The position numbers and the translations under genes are program-made. Shown piece by piece: positions 36,882-44,531 of a stretch of 64,000 nucleotides of DNA. A model generated the notes under the pieces. It had not been told where the DNA came from, ran no database searches, and saw only the letters and a list, made by a program, of their open reading frames with translations. Source of the stretch: Sphaerisporangium rubeum (lineage in GTDB: Bacteria > Actinomycetota > Actinomycetes > Streptosporangiales > Streptosporangiaceae); the NCBI RefSeq assembly GCF_014207705.1, contig NZ_JACHIU010000001.1, positions 2,844,501 to 2,908,500 of the forward strand, written 5' to 3'. Numbering within the stretch: the first letter of the stretch is position 1; each line of letters opens with the position of its first letter.

Positions 36882-38030
36882 TCAGGTGGCCTCCTGTGCG
36901 GCGACCGACGCACCGGCATCCGGCGCATCCGTCTCCGGCCCGCCGGCCACCACCTCCTCAGGCGGATCGCTGAGCTGGTCACGCAGGTAGTTCCACACCA
37001 CAGCGATCAACGCCGCCACCGGCACGGCCAGCAGGCTCCCCACGATCCCCGCGAGATTCCCCCCGAGCGTCACCGCCAGCAACACCACCGCCGCGTGCAG
37101 CCCGAGCCCCCGGCTCTGCACCATCGGCTGGAACACGTTCCCCTCAAGCTGCTGCACGGCCACGATGATGGCCAGCACGATCAGCGCATCCGTCCACCCG
37201 TTCGACACCAGCGCGATGAGAACAGCGACGAACCCCGCGAACAGCGCACCGACAATAGGAATGAACGCCGACACAAAGGTCAGCACCGCCAGCGGAAGCA
37301 CCAACGGCACCCCCACGATCCACAACCCCAGCCCGATGAACACCGCGTCGAGCAACCCCACAAAGGCCTGCGACCGCACGAACGACCCGAGCGTGTCCCA
37401 GCTCCGCTCACCCACGACCAGCACGTCCGTCGCCAGCCGTCCAGGAAGCTGACGCGCCAGCCACGGCAGGAACCGCGGCCCGTCCTTGAGGAAGAAGAAC
37501 ATCAGGAACAAGGCCAGAACCGTCGTCACCAGCCCGTTGACCACCGTCCCCACCCCGGTGAGCGTGGCCGTGACAATGCTCCCCACACTGTCCTGAATCC
37601 GCTTCACCGCCGCGTCGAGCGCCGTACTGACCTGATCAGCCCCGATGTTGAACGGCGGCCCCGCAGCCCAGTTCCGCAGTTGCTGAATACCGTTCCCCAC
37701 CCCCGTGGCCAACTCCCCGGCCTGCGACGCCACCGGAACCGCGATCAGCACCACCGTGCCGGCCATCAGCAGCAGAAACAGAACAGTCACCACCGAAGCC
37801 GCCAACGCAGGCGGCCACCCGAGCCCCCGCAAAAACCGGGTCACCGGCCAGGTGAGCGTGGTGAGAAGCAGAGCGATCACCAGCGGCCAGAGAACCGACC
37901 ACATCTGCCCCAGAACCCACAACGTCACCACCGTCATCACGACGACAAGCAACATCTCCAACGAGATCCGCGCCGACGTCCGCAACGCACCACGAGTCTT
38001 ACTCGCACTAATAGCACCAGCCACAAGCAC
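36882..38030 (-). CDS. AI-2E family transporter
   Basis: A 382-residue polytopic membrane protein of the AI-2E/UPF0118 permease family. It has two N-terminal helices, a paired helix hairpin, a soluble segment (about residues 120-190) and four or five C-terminal helices including the family pattern FIPIVGALFAG and QQLEGNVFQPMVQSRGLGLH. Members export quorum signals or ions; substrate cannot be read here. Start GTG 38030 or 38024; neither has a strong ribosome site. Confidence 0.88.
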   Translation of the reverse strand: MLVAGAISASKTRGALRTSARISLEMLLVVVMTVVTLWVLGQMWSVLWPLVIALLLTTLTWPVTRFLRGLGWPPALAASVVTVLFLLLMAGTVVLIAVPVASQAGELATGVGNGIQQLRNWAAGPPFNIGADQVSTALDAAVKRIQDSVGSIVTATLTGVGTVVNGLVTTVLALFLMFFFLKDGPRFLPWLARQLPGRLATDVLVVGERSWDTLGSFVRSQAFVGLLDAVFIGLGLWIVGVPLVLPLAVLTFVSAFIPIVGALFAGFVAVLIALVSNGWTDALIVLAIIVAVQQLEGNVFQPMVQSRGLGLHAAVVLLAVTLGGNLAGIVGSLLAVPVAALIAVVWNYLRDQLSDPPEEVVAGGPETDAPDAGASVAAQEAT

Positions 38031-38236
38031 ACCCTAGGGGCACCGCACCGCAACCCCTACAGCCCTCCCGGCCGGTCGCCGCCACACCAGATACTCACCG
38101 GCCCCCGACTCTGCGGGTCAAGCGGTCAGTGTCTGCGGGATCGGGTTCTGTCGTGGTGTGTAGCCGGCGATCGGCCGGAGCCACCGTCCTGATCGCTGCG
38201 ATCAACGAATAGCTCTGACCGACTTCGATACAGGGT

Positions 38237-38530
38237 TCAGGAGACCTGGTAGACCCACAGGCCCCAGTAGTACCTCTGATCGACGGTGTCCCACACATTC
38301 TGGACGCAGTAGTACGACGAGAACTGAGGGGTCTGGGTCAGGCTGTTGCCGAAATAGTGGCAGGCGTCCGAGGTGTAATACACGCCGAACCGCCACCAGC
38401 CGGGGCTCGCGGTTTTGGTGGCGGAGGAGCGGTCCGCAGGCGCGGCGGCCTGGGCCGGGGTCCCGAGGCCCATCAGCAGTCCGGTGGCGATGCCGGCAAG
38501 TGCAACAGCCGTGCGAAGTCGACGCATCAT
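38237..38530 (-). CDS. Small secreted aromatic-rich protein
   Basis: 97 residues with a clear Sec signal peptide (MMRRLRTAVALAG, hydrophobic core, cleavage near AQAAA). The mature part of about 70 residues is rich in Trp/Tyr and has two cysteines (DACHYFG and SYYCVQN) that could form one disulfide. I do not recognise the family. GAGGGG precedes the paired ATG codons. Probably an extracellular protein of unknown role. Confidence 0.7.
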   Translation of the reverse strand: MMRRLRTAVALAGIATGLLMGLGTPAQAAAPADRSSATKTASPGWWRFGVYYTSDACHYFGNSLTQTPQFSSYYCVQNVWDTVDQRYYWGLWVYQVS

Positions 38531-38683
38531 GTCCCCTCGGTCGAGGCCTACCACCTGCCGAGCATGACCCCAGGAAGAACGCCGGCGCGATGGCGATGAT
38601 CGCCGATCGGGACGGCGGCACTTCCTCACGGAACTCGGCCACATCCGCCGTCCTTATTTCACGCGCTCCCCCGTGCGTCAACG

Positions 38684-39145
38684 TCAGCGGACAGTCCAAA
38701 AGGGAACCCCCACGACAGCCGTGAAAACTTCAGCACAGCCCCCTGGGTGCGTTTGTCCATGCGGCAATCCAGGGTCACCTGGGAAGAAAAGACCAGCCGC
38801 CTTAGAGGGGCAGGCGGCCGGTGTGTTCGGCGTCAGACCGGAATCTTCGTCCAGGAAGACGCGGGTGGAGCCGTCGAGGGAGCGGATCTGGGCCTCGATG
38901 GTGAAGGTCGAGGTGTCGGGATGTCGAGGCACATTTCGTACGTGTACGCCGTTGGGCCGGAGATGTTGTAGATGCGGCCGTCTATCGTCCCTCGTTGGAG
39001 GTTGGTGGGGATGTAGGTGGCCAGGACTCGGGTGTAGCCGCCGGTGGAGCAGTCGATGGGGGAGGTGGCTGCGGAGGCGGGAGCAATGCCGGTGAGTGTG
39101 GTGCCGAGGAGGCCGACAGACTCGCGAACGAGAGCCGTTCAGCAA
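38684..39145 (-). pseudogene. Frameshifted remnant of a secreted protein
   Basis: No single frame is convincing, but coding character moves between frames. In the frame open from 39138, VGLLGTTLTGIAPASAA looks like the end of a signal peptide, followed by SPIDCSTGGYTRVLATYIP and YNISGPTAYTYEMCLDI. Around 38911-38931 the sense continues in the next frame as PDTSTFTIEAQIRSLDGSTR, VFLDEDSGLTPNTP. A signal peptide plus Cys-containing mature part suggests a former small extracellular protein. There is no usable start codon for the first segment, so at least two lesions are needed. Confidence 0.5.
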
Positions 39146-39193
39146 GTCCCCCCATGCCGGACCAGTCCGCGAGCGCCTCGCGCCACGACCCGC

Positions 39194-39637
39194 CTACAGA
39201 GCAGCCTGAAACCAGACCGTCCTGCCTGCCTCGTCGTCGCAGTGGGACCCCCACGCCGTAGCGATCATGTTGACCAGCCACAACCCCCGGCCACCCTCGC
39301 TGTCGGCCTCCACCACCCGAGCCACAGGCGCGCTCGTGGCCGACCCGGCATCGGTCACCTCCACATGCACCAGCCGCGAGGAGACGGCCACCCGCACCGT
39401 CACCCGTCCTCCCTCCGTGCTGCCGGAGGCCGAGTACGCCACCGCGTTCGTGACGACCTCGCTCAACAGCAGCAGAACATCGTCCAGCGCCGGCCCCCCG
39501 ACCCGCGTGACCAGCACCCCCCGCACCCACGACCGCGCCACCGGCACCGACGAGATCTCCCCGGGAAACTCCCCACTCCACACATCGGCCCCCGGCATCT
39601 CCCCACCGTGCCGCAGCACCTGCTCTCCCGACCTCAC
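39194..39637 (-). CDS. Anti-sigma-type histidine-kinase-like ATPase
   Basis: 147 residues of the HATPase_c_2 (SpoIIAB/RsbW-like) fold: N-box LLLSEVVTNAVAYSASG (about residues 56-72), then VEVTDAGSATSAP and the ATP-lid GGRGLWLVNMIATAWG. It lies divergent to an XRE-DUF5753/DUF397 pair, an arrangement common in actinomycetes, where such ATPases may modulate the XRE regulator or a sigma-factor pathway. GTG 39637 has GGAGG seven bases upstream and overlaps the stop of a 41-codon leader gene (GTGTGA). Confidence 0.85.
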   Translation of the reverse strand: MRSGEQVLRHGGEMPGADVWSGEFPGEISSVPVARSWVRGVLVTRVGGPALDDVLLLLSEVVTNAVAYSASGSTEGGRVTVRVAVSSRLVHVEVTDAGSATSAPVARVVEADSEGGRGLWLVNMIATAWGSHCDDEAGRTVWFQAAL

Positions 39638-39759
39638 ACGACCACCTCCGCCACGACCACGCGCACCGTATGCCTCGCGCTCGTCGTCGCCGGGCCGCCG
39701 TTCGCACATCCCCAGTGCGGACAAATGAGACCCGTAAGGACATAGTTCCGATCCCGCAT
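39634..39759 (-). CDS. Small 41-residue protein translationally coupled to the ATPase
   Basis: A 41-codon frame starting ATGCGGGATCGG, preceded by GGGGACGAGG at good spacing. Its TGA overlaps the GTG of the ATPase gene. The peptide contains LICPHWGCANGGP with two cysteines and a hydrophobic C-terminus RVVVAEVVV. It may be a coupling leader or a real small protein; I do not recognise it. Confidence 0.45.
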   Translation of the reverse strand: MRDRNYVLTGLICPHWGCANGGPATTSARHTVRVVVAEVVV

Positions 39760-39801
39760 ACCTCGTCCCCTTGCTGATTCACGAGTGATGAGATTGCTTT
39801 C

Positions 39802-39821
39802 CTTTGTCCTGCAGAACAAAG
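39802..39821. promoter_or_regulatory. Candidate operator between ATPase and XRE genes
   Basis: CTTTGT-N8-ACAAAG is a perfect 6-base inverted repeat in the AT-rich divergent region between the small leader gene (39759, minus) and the XRE-DUF5753 gene (39985, plus). The XRE regulator is the natural candidate to bind it. Confidence 0.4.
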
Positions 39822-39984
39822 AATCCGTGTGCTTAGATTGCTCCCGTGACCAGCGAAATCGGGGGCGAATCAGTACCCCAGAAAATGACCTGCGATGTCG
39901 AGGTGCCGGTTTAGATAAACCATCTATCCGGTATTACCCGCAACCCAGAAAGTCCGTTTTTAACCTCATTTCTGGAGGAACGCG

Positions 39985-40812
39985 ATGAGCGTCGAGCCTT
40001 TCCCAGGCCCCGAATCCCCCCGCGCGCGTTTCGGTGCCGAGATGCGCCGCCTTCGAGAGGCCGCTCAACTGTCCCAGGCAGCCGTGGCCGCACGCCTCGG
40101 TTGCACTCAGACCCAGGTGAGCCGCCTGGAGGCCGCCACCCGCACCCCATCGGTCTCCGACGCCGAGAGGCTGGACAAACTCTTCGGCCCCAGTGACAGC
40201 ACCTTCTTCGCAGACCTACGCAGGCGCGTCGTAGCCCGACCCAATAGCCCAGACTGGTTCACCGACTGGGCCGAGGAGATCGAGCCGGCAGCCCGCGTCC
40301 TCTGGTCCTGGGACCCCCTGCTGATCCCCGGCCTTCTCCAGACCCCGACCTATGCGCGTCACATCTTCAACCAGGAGCCCCAGATCGCCGCCGAGGAGGT
40401 AGAAGCACGCGTCGAGTCCCGCGCACAGCGCCAAGGCATCCTCGACCGAGACGACCCTCCCCTCTTCGTGGCCCTCATCGACGAAGGCGTACTGCGCCGC
40501 CAGGTCGGTGGGCCGGAGGTGATGCGAGAGCAGCTCGACTACCTGATTGAGATCACCGAGAAGCCCAACGTCTCCGTACAGATCGTGGACCCGAACTGTC
40601 TTATCGGCCTGCTCGGAGCGTTCATGATCGCTGAACTCAGAGATGGACAGCCACACGCCATTCACGCAGAATCCTCCGCCGAAGGTCAGTTCACCAGCGA
40701 CCACAGGATGGTGACGACCATCCGCAACCGATATGAGGCGATACGTCTCTGGGCTTATCCTGAGCGTGTGTCTCTCAAAGTGATCGAGGAAGCGAGGCGG
40801 GAATGGACCTAA
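39985..40812 (+). CDS. XRE-family regulator with DUF5753 domain
   Basis: 275 residues: helix-turn-helix at about residues 14-60 (RFGAEMRRLREAAQLSQAAV, RLGCTQTQVSRLEAATR) and the DUF5753 domain from about 90 to 270 (LWSWDPLLIPGLLQTPTYARHIF, LIDEGVLRRQVGG, VSVQIVDPN). Homologues of this type pair with DUF397 proteins and can affect differentiation and antibiotic production in actinomycetes. Ribosome site GGAGG. The downstream DUF397 gene starts within its last 10 bases. Confidence 0.93.
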   Translation: MSVEPFPGPESPRARFGAEMRRLREAAQLSQAAVAARLGCTQTQVSRLEAATRTPSVSDAERLDKLFGPSDSTFFADLRRRVVARPNSPDWFTDWAEEIEPAARVLWSWDPLLIPGLLQTPTYARHIFNQEPQIAAEEVEARVESRAQRQGILDRDDPPLFVALIDEGVLRRQVGGPEVMREQLDYLIEITEKPNVSVQIVDPNCLIGLLGAFMIAELRDGQPHAIHAESSAEGQFTSDHRMVTTIRNRYEAIRLWAYPERVSLKVIEEARREWT

Positions 40813-41006
40813 GTCACGCTGTCTGGCGAAAATCGTCCTACTCTGGAGGTACTGGCGGTCAGTGCGTCGAGGTCGCCGGCAACCTGCCGAGTGTGGTCGC
40901 GATACGCGACAGCAAGTTTCCGGATGGCCCCATACTCACGTGTGGTCCGTCCGAGTGGAGCTCCTTCGTCGTCGGTGTCAAGGCGAGCGCGTATCCATCC
41001 AAATGA
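40803..41006 (+). CDS. DUF397 protein, copy 1
   Basis: 67 residues of the short DUF397 family, the usual partner of XRE-DUF5753 regulators. The conserved pattern is AVWRKSSYSGGTGGQCVEVA, then VAIRDSKFPDGPIL and FVVGVKA. Its ATG overlaps the regulator's stop, implying equal, coupled synthesis. DUF397 proteins may act as antagonists of the XRE partner. Confidence 0.92.
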   Translation: MDLSHAVWRKSSYSGGTGGQCVEVAGNLPSVVAIRDSKFPDGPILTCGPSEWSSFVVGVKASAYPSK

Positions 41007-41154
41007 TCGAGAAAGTAGACAGGAATGGATCTCAGCATTGCTGTTTGGCGTAAATCGTCTTTCTCCGGCGGTAACGGAGGTCAGTGCGTCGAGGTCGCCG
41101 GCAACCTGCCGAGTGTGGTCGCGATACGCGACAGCAAGTTTCCGGATGGCCCCA
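40857..41154 (+). repeat. Exact 76-bp direct repeat within the two DUF397 genes
   Basis: Bases 40857-40932 and 41079-41154 are identical, offset by 222 bases, and encode the same QCVEVAGNLPSVVAIRDSK core of both DUF397 genes, while the flanking codons differ. Such identity including third positions points to recent duplication or gene conversion. Confidence 0.9.
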
Positions 41155-41207
41155 CGCTGGTCTTCAGTCCTTCCGAATGGCGATCCTTCGTCGCCAGCCT
41201 CAAGTAG
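41025..41207 (+). CDS. DUF397 protein, copy 2
   Basis: 60 residues, tandem duplicate of the preceding DUF397 gene (AVWRKSSFSGGNGGQCVEVA start, then the identical core, ending FVASLK). It begins 18 bases after copy 1. The ends of the two proteins differ, so partner specificity may have changed. Confidence 0.9.
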   Translation: MDLSIAVWRKSSFSGGNGGQCVEVAGNLPSVVAIRDSKFPDGPTLVFSPSEWRSFVASLK

Positions 41208-41298
41208 GCCGCATCGCCTGGCGGCGGCACCGCGCCGCCTCCGGACAGCCTGATCCGCAAGGCCCCACGAACAAGGGGGAGGAACAGCGGGAGATACC

Positions 41299-41701
41299 TC
41301 AAGACGCTGAGGAAGGCCGACCTGCCTCATCGATCGCGGCCTCGTGGAACGCGTCGGCGAGAGCTGCGATGACCCCCTTGAGTGCGGGCCCCTCGTTGAA
41401 GAAGTAGTCAGCCATGGTGTTGTGCGCCACCTGGTTGTCGGCAACGGCCTCGTTGACAGCGGAATGGAAGTCTGCGACTCCATGAACTGCTTCTTCGAGT
41501 TCACCCGGGTCTGGGTGGACCAGGCCCGGGTCGGCGAGCAGTCGCTGCAGCAGCCCCTGCACGAACTTGCGGATCTGGGACTCGACGAACGACTCGGCGT
41601 CGAAGAGGTCGTTCAACCCAGGCTCGCCGCACCACAGCGGAGGAGGCCGACGCAAACCCGAGCGCGAGATCAGCGGCCTCGGCGGACTCCACCTCGCACA
41701 T
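41299..41701 (-). pseudogene. Possible degraded gene of unknown function
   Basis: The minus strand shows protein-like sequence in two frames. From ATG 41701 one frame reads MCEVESAEAADLALGFASAS; the neighbouring frame continues as GEPGLNDLFDAESFVESQIR, KFVQGLLQRLL and ADYFFNEGPALKGVIAALAD to a stop at 41299. One frameshift near 41640 would join them into an about 130-residue helical protein. I do not recognise it, and a shadow effect cannot be excluded. Confidence 0.35.
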
Positions 41702-41896
41702 GCCGCACGGGATCGGGCCCCACCGGTCACAAGCCCTTGGCTCGACTCGGAACAGGTGCCGTCGCACCTGGACAAGCTGGTGTGCGTTGAGGGGCCGACG
41801 TGCGCTGGCAGGCAAATGACGTGCACGTAAAGGCAAGAATCTCTGTTGTCGGCACGTTGTGATGAGCACGTCATTGCCTACCACGAAAGGATTGGC

Positions 41897-42292
41897 GTGA
41901 AGCCGGTCAGTATTTCAGTGAATCCGCTCCGCGGTATACGCCGGTTCCGCCGGTCGTTGACCGTGATCGCCGTCATGGCGATGATGACCATCGGTTTCAT
42001 CGGTCCTGCCAGCGCGCAGACGGTGACCTGCAACGTCGGTACGTACAGTTGCAACACCGATATCATCCCGGCCAACGGCAGTGGCCACTGGGTCAAGTGG
42101 AGCGTGGAGAACGCCGCCTGGGACGACTCCAACTACGCTGTCTACGACGCGGACAACGGTGCCATTGTGGGACAGGGATACATCGGAACCGGAAACAGTC
42201 GCAGCGGAAGGATCGACGGGCTCTACGGTCGTTACTACCTGAAGGTGTACAACAGCTCCTGGGACACGATCGGAATTCTCTGGAATTCGTAG
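41897..42292 (+). CDS. Small secreted protein of unknown function
   Basis: 131 residues with an N-terminal signal (basic start, then LTVIAVMAMMTIGFIGPASA cleaved near SAQ). The mature domain of about 88 residues is Gly/Asn/Trp-rich, has one Cys pair (TCNVGTYSCNTD) and reads like a small beta-sandwich (GHWVKWSVENAAWDDSNYAV). GTG 41897 with AAAGGA six bases before it is preferred over the longer frame from 41846, which would bury the signal. A strong terminator follows 12 bases after the stop. Confidence 0.75.
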   Translation: MKPVSISVNPLRGIRRFRRSLTVIAVMAMMTIGFIGPASAQTVTCNVGTYSCNTDIIPANGSGHWVKWSVENAAWDDSNYAVYDADNGAIVGQGYIGTGNSRSGRIDGLYGRYYLKVYNSSWDTIGILWNS

Positions 42293-42304
42293 CCGGGGAA
42301 AAGG

Positions 42305-42333
42305 CCGGCCGCCTCGCCGAGCGAGGCGGCCGG
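42305..42333 (+). terminator. Strong hairpin terminator
   Basis: A perfect 13-base stem, CCGGCCGCCTCGC with its complement, closes a 3-base CGA loop just after the secreted-protein stop. There is no long T tract, as is common for high-GC actinomycete terminators. Confidence 0.85.
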
Positions 42334-42377
42334 GTCGTCTCCGGTCAGGCGGCGATCTGTTTCTCGTTCCAGGTGTA

Positions 42378-42463
42378 TCAGGGGTAGGTGCTGCCGGGGC
42401 CGGTCATGGTGCCGTTGAGCTGCCAGAAAGCGTTGGCATCTGCATTGAGTGGAAGGTTGGGGG
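42378..42463 (-). pseudogene. C-terminal gene fossil
   Basis: Immediately downstream of the SMP-30 gene, in another frame, the minus strand reads NADANAFWQLNGTMTGPGST and then YP and a stop. It looks like the tail of a secreted protein whose body is gone. The stretch is short, so this is tentative. Confidence 0.25.
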
Positions 42464-43987
42464 TCAGTACGGCCAGCCGGGGACGTTCAGGCGGATGCGG
42501 TAGAGGCCGAAGTTGCCGGTGTTGCCGCCTCGGGAGGGGGTGCCTGAGGTGATGTAGAGGGTTTTGCCGTCGGGGCCGCCGAAGGCGACGTTGGTGGTGT
42601 TCTGGCCGGCGAAGATGGTGCCGATCTGGGTGCCTGAGGGGGAGAAGACGCGGACTCGGCCGTCGTTGAAGGAGGCCTGGTAGAGGTTGCCGGCGCAGTC
42701 GATGGTGGCGCCGTCCGAGCCGTTCACTGAGGCGAAGTCGGAGCGCTGGCCCACGGAGCCGTCGGAGTTGACCGGCCACTTGTAGACGCGGCCGGTGCCG
42801 TTGCCGCCTACGTAGAGGGTCTTGCCGTCGGGGGAGAGGACGATGCCGTTGGGCTCGCGGATGGTGTCGTCGATGAGGCTGACGACGCCGTTCTTGACCC
42901 GGTACACGCCGGTGCGGCCGGACATCTGGTCGGGGCGGTTGGCGCGCTGGAAGTCGGGGTCGGTGAAGTAGACGGTGCCGTCGGCGGCGACGGTCAGGTC
43001 GTTGGGGGAGTTGAAGGCGCGGCCCTGGTAGGTGGAGGCCACTACGCCGCGTGCGCGGTCGGACAGGCGGAAGGAGGAGACGCTGCGCTGGTCGTGGGTG
43101 GCGGCCAGGAGGGTGCTGCCGTCGCGGCTGATGGCCAGGCCGTTGCTGCCGGTGTTGGGGATGAAGGTCTCGAAGGTGTTCGGCTCGGTGAAGCGGAGGA
43201 CGTCGGCGGGCTGGACGTTCTCCGATCCGGTGCCGTCGCGCATGAGGGACAGCAGGAGGGTTTGGCTGGTGGCGTCCCAGGCCGGGCCTTCGAGGAAGTT
43301 GAAGCCGTCACGGATCTTGGTGGCGGTCACTGAGGTGGTGGGGAGAGGGTTGGGATAGGTCGTGCCTGTCGTGCACGGGCCTACGCCGGGACGTGGGGTG
43401 CCGGGGGTCGGCGTGGGGGTTGGCGTAGGTGTGGGAGTTGGAGTCGGTGTGGGGGTGGGGGTGGGGGTGGGGGTCGGCGTTGGAGTCGGTGTGGGGGTGG
43501 GGGTGGGGGTGGGGGTGGGGGTTGGCGTAGGTGTCGGTGTGGGGGTCGGCGTCGGGGTCACCGGGACGGGGCCGCTGCACATGTAGCCGTTCAGCCAGAA
43601 CGTGTTGGGGATGGGGTTCGTGCTGGTGATGGTCGCGGTGAAGCCCAGGCCGGTGGCGGTGCCGTTGGTGGGGATGGAGCCGTTCCACGGCAGGCTGGTG
43701 GCGGACACCCGGGTGCCGGACTGGGTCCAGGTGGCGCTCCAGCCGGACGCGATGCGCTGGCCGGAGTCGGGGAAGTCCCACTCCAGTTTCCAGTTGCTGA
43801 TCGGGTCGCCGAGGTTGGTGATGGCCACGTCGCCTTGGAAGCCGCCGCCCCACTGGCTGACGATCTTGTACGTCACCTTGCATCCGGCGGCGGCCGCGGC
43901 CGGCGTCGAGACCGCTGCTACTCCACCGGCGGCGGCCAGTGCGGCGGCCAGTGCGGTGGCCGCGACAGTGGCGAGACTTCGTCTCAT
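42464..43987 (-). CDS. Secreted CBM2-(TP)n-SMP-30/gluconolactonase-like protein
   Basis: 507 residues: signal peptide (1-35), family 2 carbohydrate-binding module (about 36-135, with [19 protein letters not shown], exposed Trp in SNWKLEWDF and GYMC), a long pure Thr-Pro linker (about 142-195), then a six-bladed SMP-30/gluconolactonase beta-propeller (about 215-507). Metal-site residues are visible in [33 protein letters not shown] and [14 protein letters not shown]. It probably hydrolyses a sugar lactone while bound to cellulose or chitin; the exact substrate is unknown. ATG 43987 has AAAGGA eight bases upstream. Confidence 0.88.
   Translation of the reverse strand: MRRSLATVAATALAAALAAAGGVAAVSTPAAAAAGCKVTYKIVSQWGGGFQGDVAITNLGDPISNWKLEWDFPDSGQRIASGWSATWTQSGTRVSATSLPWNGSIPTNGTATGLGFTATITSTNPIPNTFWLNGYMCSGPVPVTPTPTPTPTPTPTPTPTPTPTPTPTPTPTPTPTPTPTPTPTPTPTPTPTPTPGTPRPGVGPCTTGTTYPNPLPTTSVTATKIRDGFNFLEGPAWDATSQTLLLSLMRDGTGSENVQPADVLRFTEPNTFETFIPNTGSNGLAISRDGSTLLAATHDQRSVSSFRLSDRARGVVASTYQGRAFNSPNDLTVAADGTVYFTDPDFQRANRPDQMSGRTGVYRVKNGVVSLIDDTIREPNGIVLSPDGKTLYVGGNGTGRVYKWPVNSDGSVGQRSDFASVNGSDGATIDCAGNLYQASFNDGRVRVFSPSGTQIGTIFAGQNTTNVAFGGPDGKTLYITSGTPSRGGNTGNFGLYRIRLNVPGWPY
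43390..43565. repeat. Low-complexity Thr-Pro codon repeat
   Basis: The linker is encoded by alternating GTGGGG/GTCGGC/GTTGGC-type hexamers on the plus strand (ACNCCN on the coding strand). It is a G-rich tract prone to slippage and to G-quadruplex formation, interrupted by synonymous changes. Confidence 0.85.
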
Positions 43988-44531
43988 CAGGAAGTCCTTT
44001 CGGGGAATGACGACGGCTACTGCCGGCCGCTCGATGGGGCCGGTCGGGGACGGAGAGCCGCCGGTACGCCACACGGCGCGCCGTCGGCCGAGCCTCACGA
44101 AATTAAGCGATTAAGTTGGGGGTCGCGATTAACGGTCCGGCACGGCGTTCGCGTGGTGAGACGCGGTGTGATCACCTTCGCCGCTACGGCTGGTCGCGCG
44201 CCGCGCCGGAAGCCGTCTCAGCCTGGGGGAACGCGACCGGCCGTTCGTACGGTGAGGTGATCGCGGTACGGAAGGAGCCCAGGCCAGGGTGCTGAAACGT
44301 TCAGCTTGCCGTCGAGAGCTGTGGCATGTGCGATTGGTACAGCCGGTCGGCGGTCACGCGTCGATCGGGATGAGAGTGCCGTCCAGGAGTACGACACGCG
44401 TTTTTGTCGCGGCGTGCCGCGCGCGGCGCCTCGTCCCGTGCCGACGTGCGGCCGGCCAGGCGGCAGATCTTGTCAGCGATCAGGGCCAAAAGGCAGTCAG
44501 GCGCCGCAGGCAAGCCGGAGGTGAAGCGATC
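43988..44531. other. Intergenic region with transposase fossil, otherwise no gene
   Basis: 544 bases between the divergent CBM2/SMP-30 and HEPN-like genes. The promoter and leader of the secreted gene fall near 43990-44150. A transposase remnant lies at about 44301-44420. No intact open frame with coding character is present. Confidence 0.5.
44301..44420 (-). pseudogene. IS5-like transposase fragment
   Basis: The minus strand reads RVVLLDGTLIPID and, after a one-base shift, RVTADRLYQSH. Together these match the DGTLIPIDRV segment holding the first catalytic Asp in actinobacterial IS5-type DDE transposases. Restoring one C (GACCGCGTG) would rejoin the frames. No inverted repeats or other transposase parts are seen, so only a scar remains. 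Confidence 0.55.

Noticed and set aside
38095-38236. Transposase end in the gap beside the small secreted gene
   Set aside because: A short frame reads SYSLIAAIRTVAPADRR, but no catalytic motif or inverted repeat supports it.
41344-41790. Plus-strand 148-codon frame
   Set aside because: It lies opposite more protein-like minus-strand sequence and ends in Arg/Pro/Thr-rich low complexity.
43390-43565. Regulatory G-rich repeat or CRISPR-like array
   Set aside because: It is the Thr-Pro linker codons of a secreted protein and keeps the reading frame.
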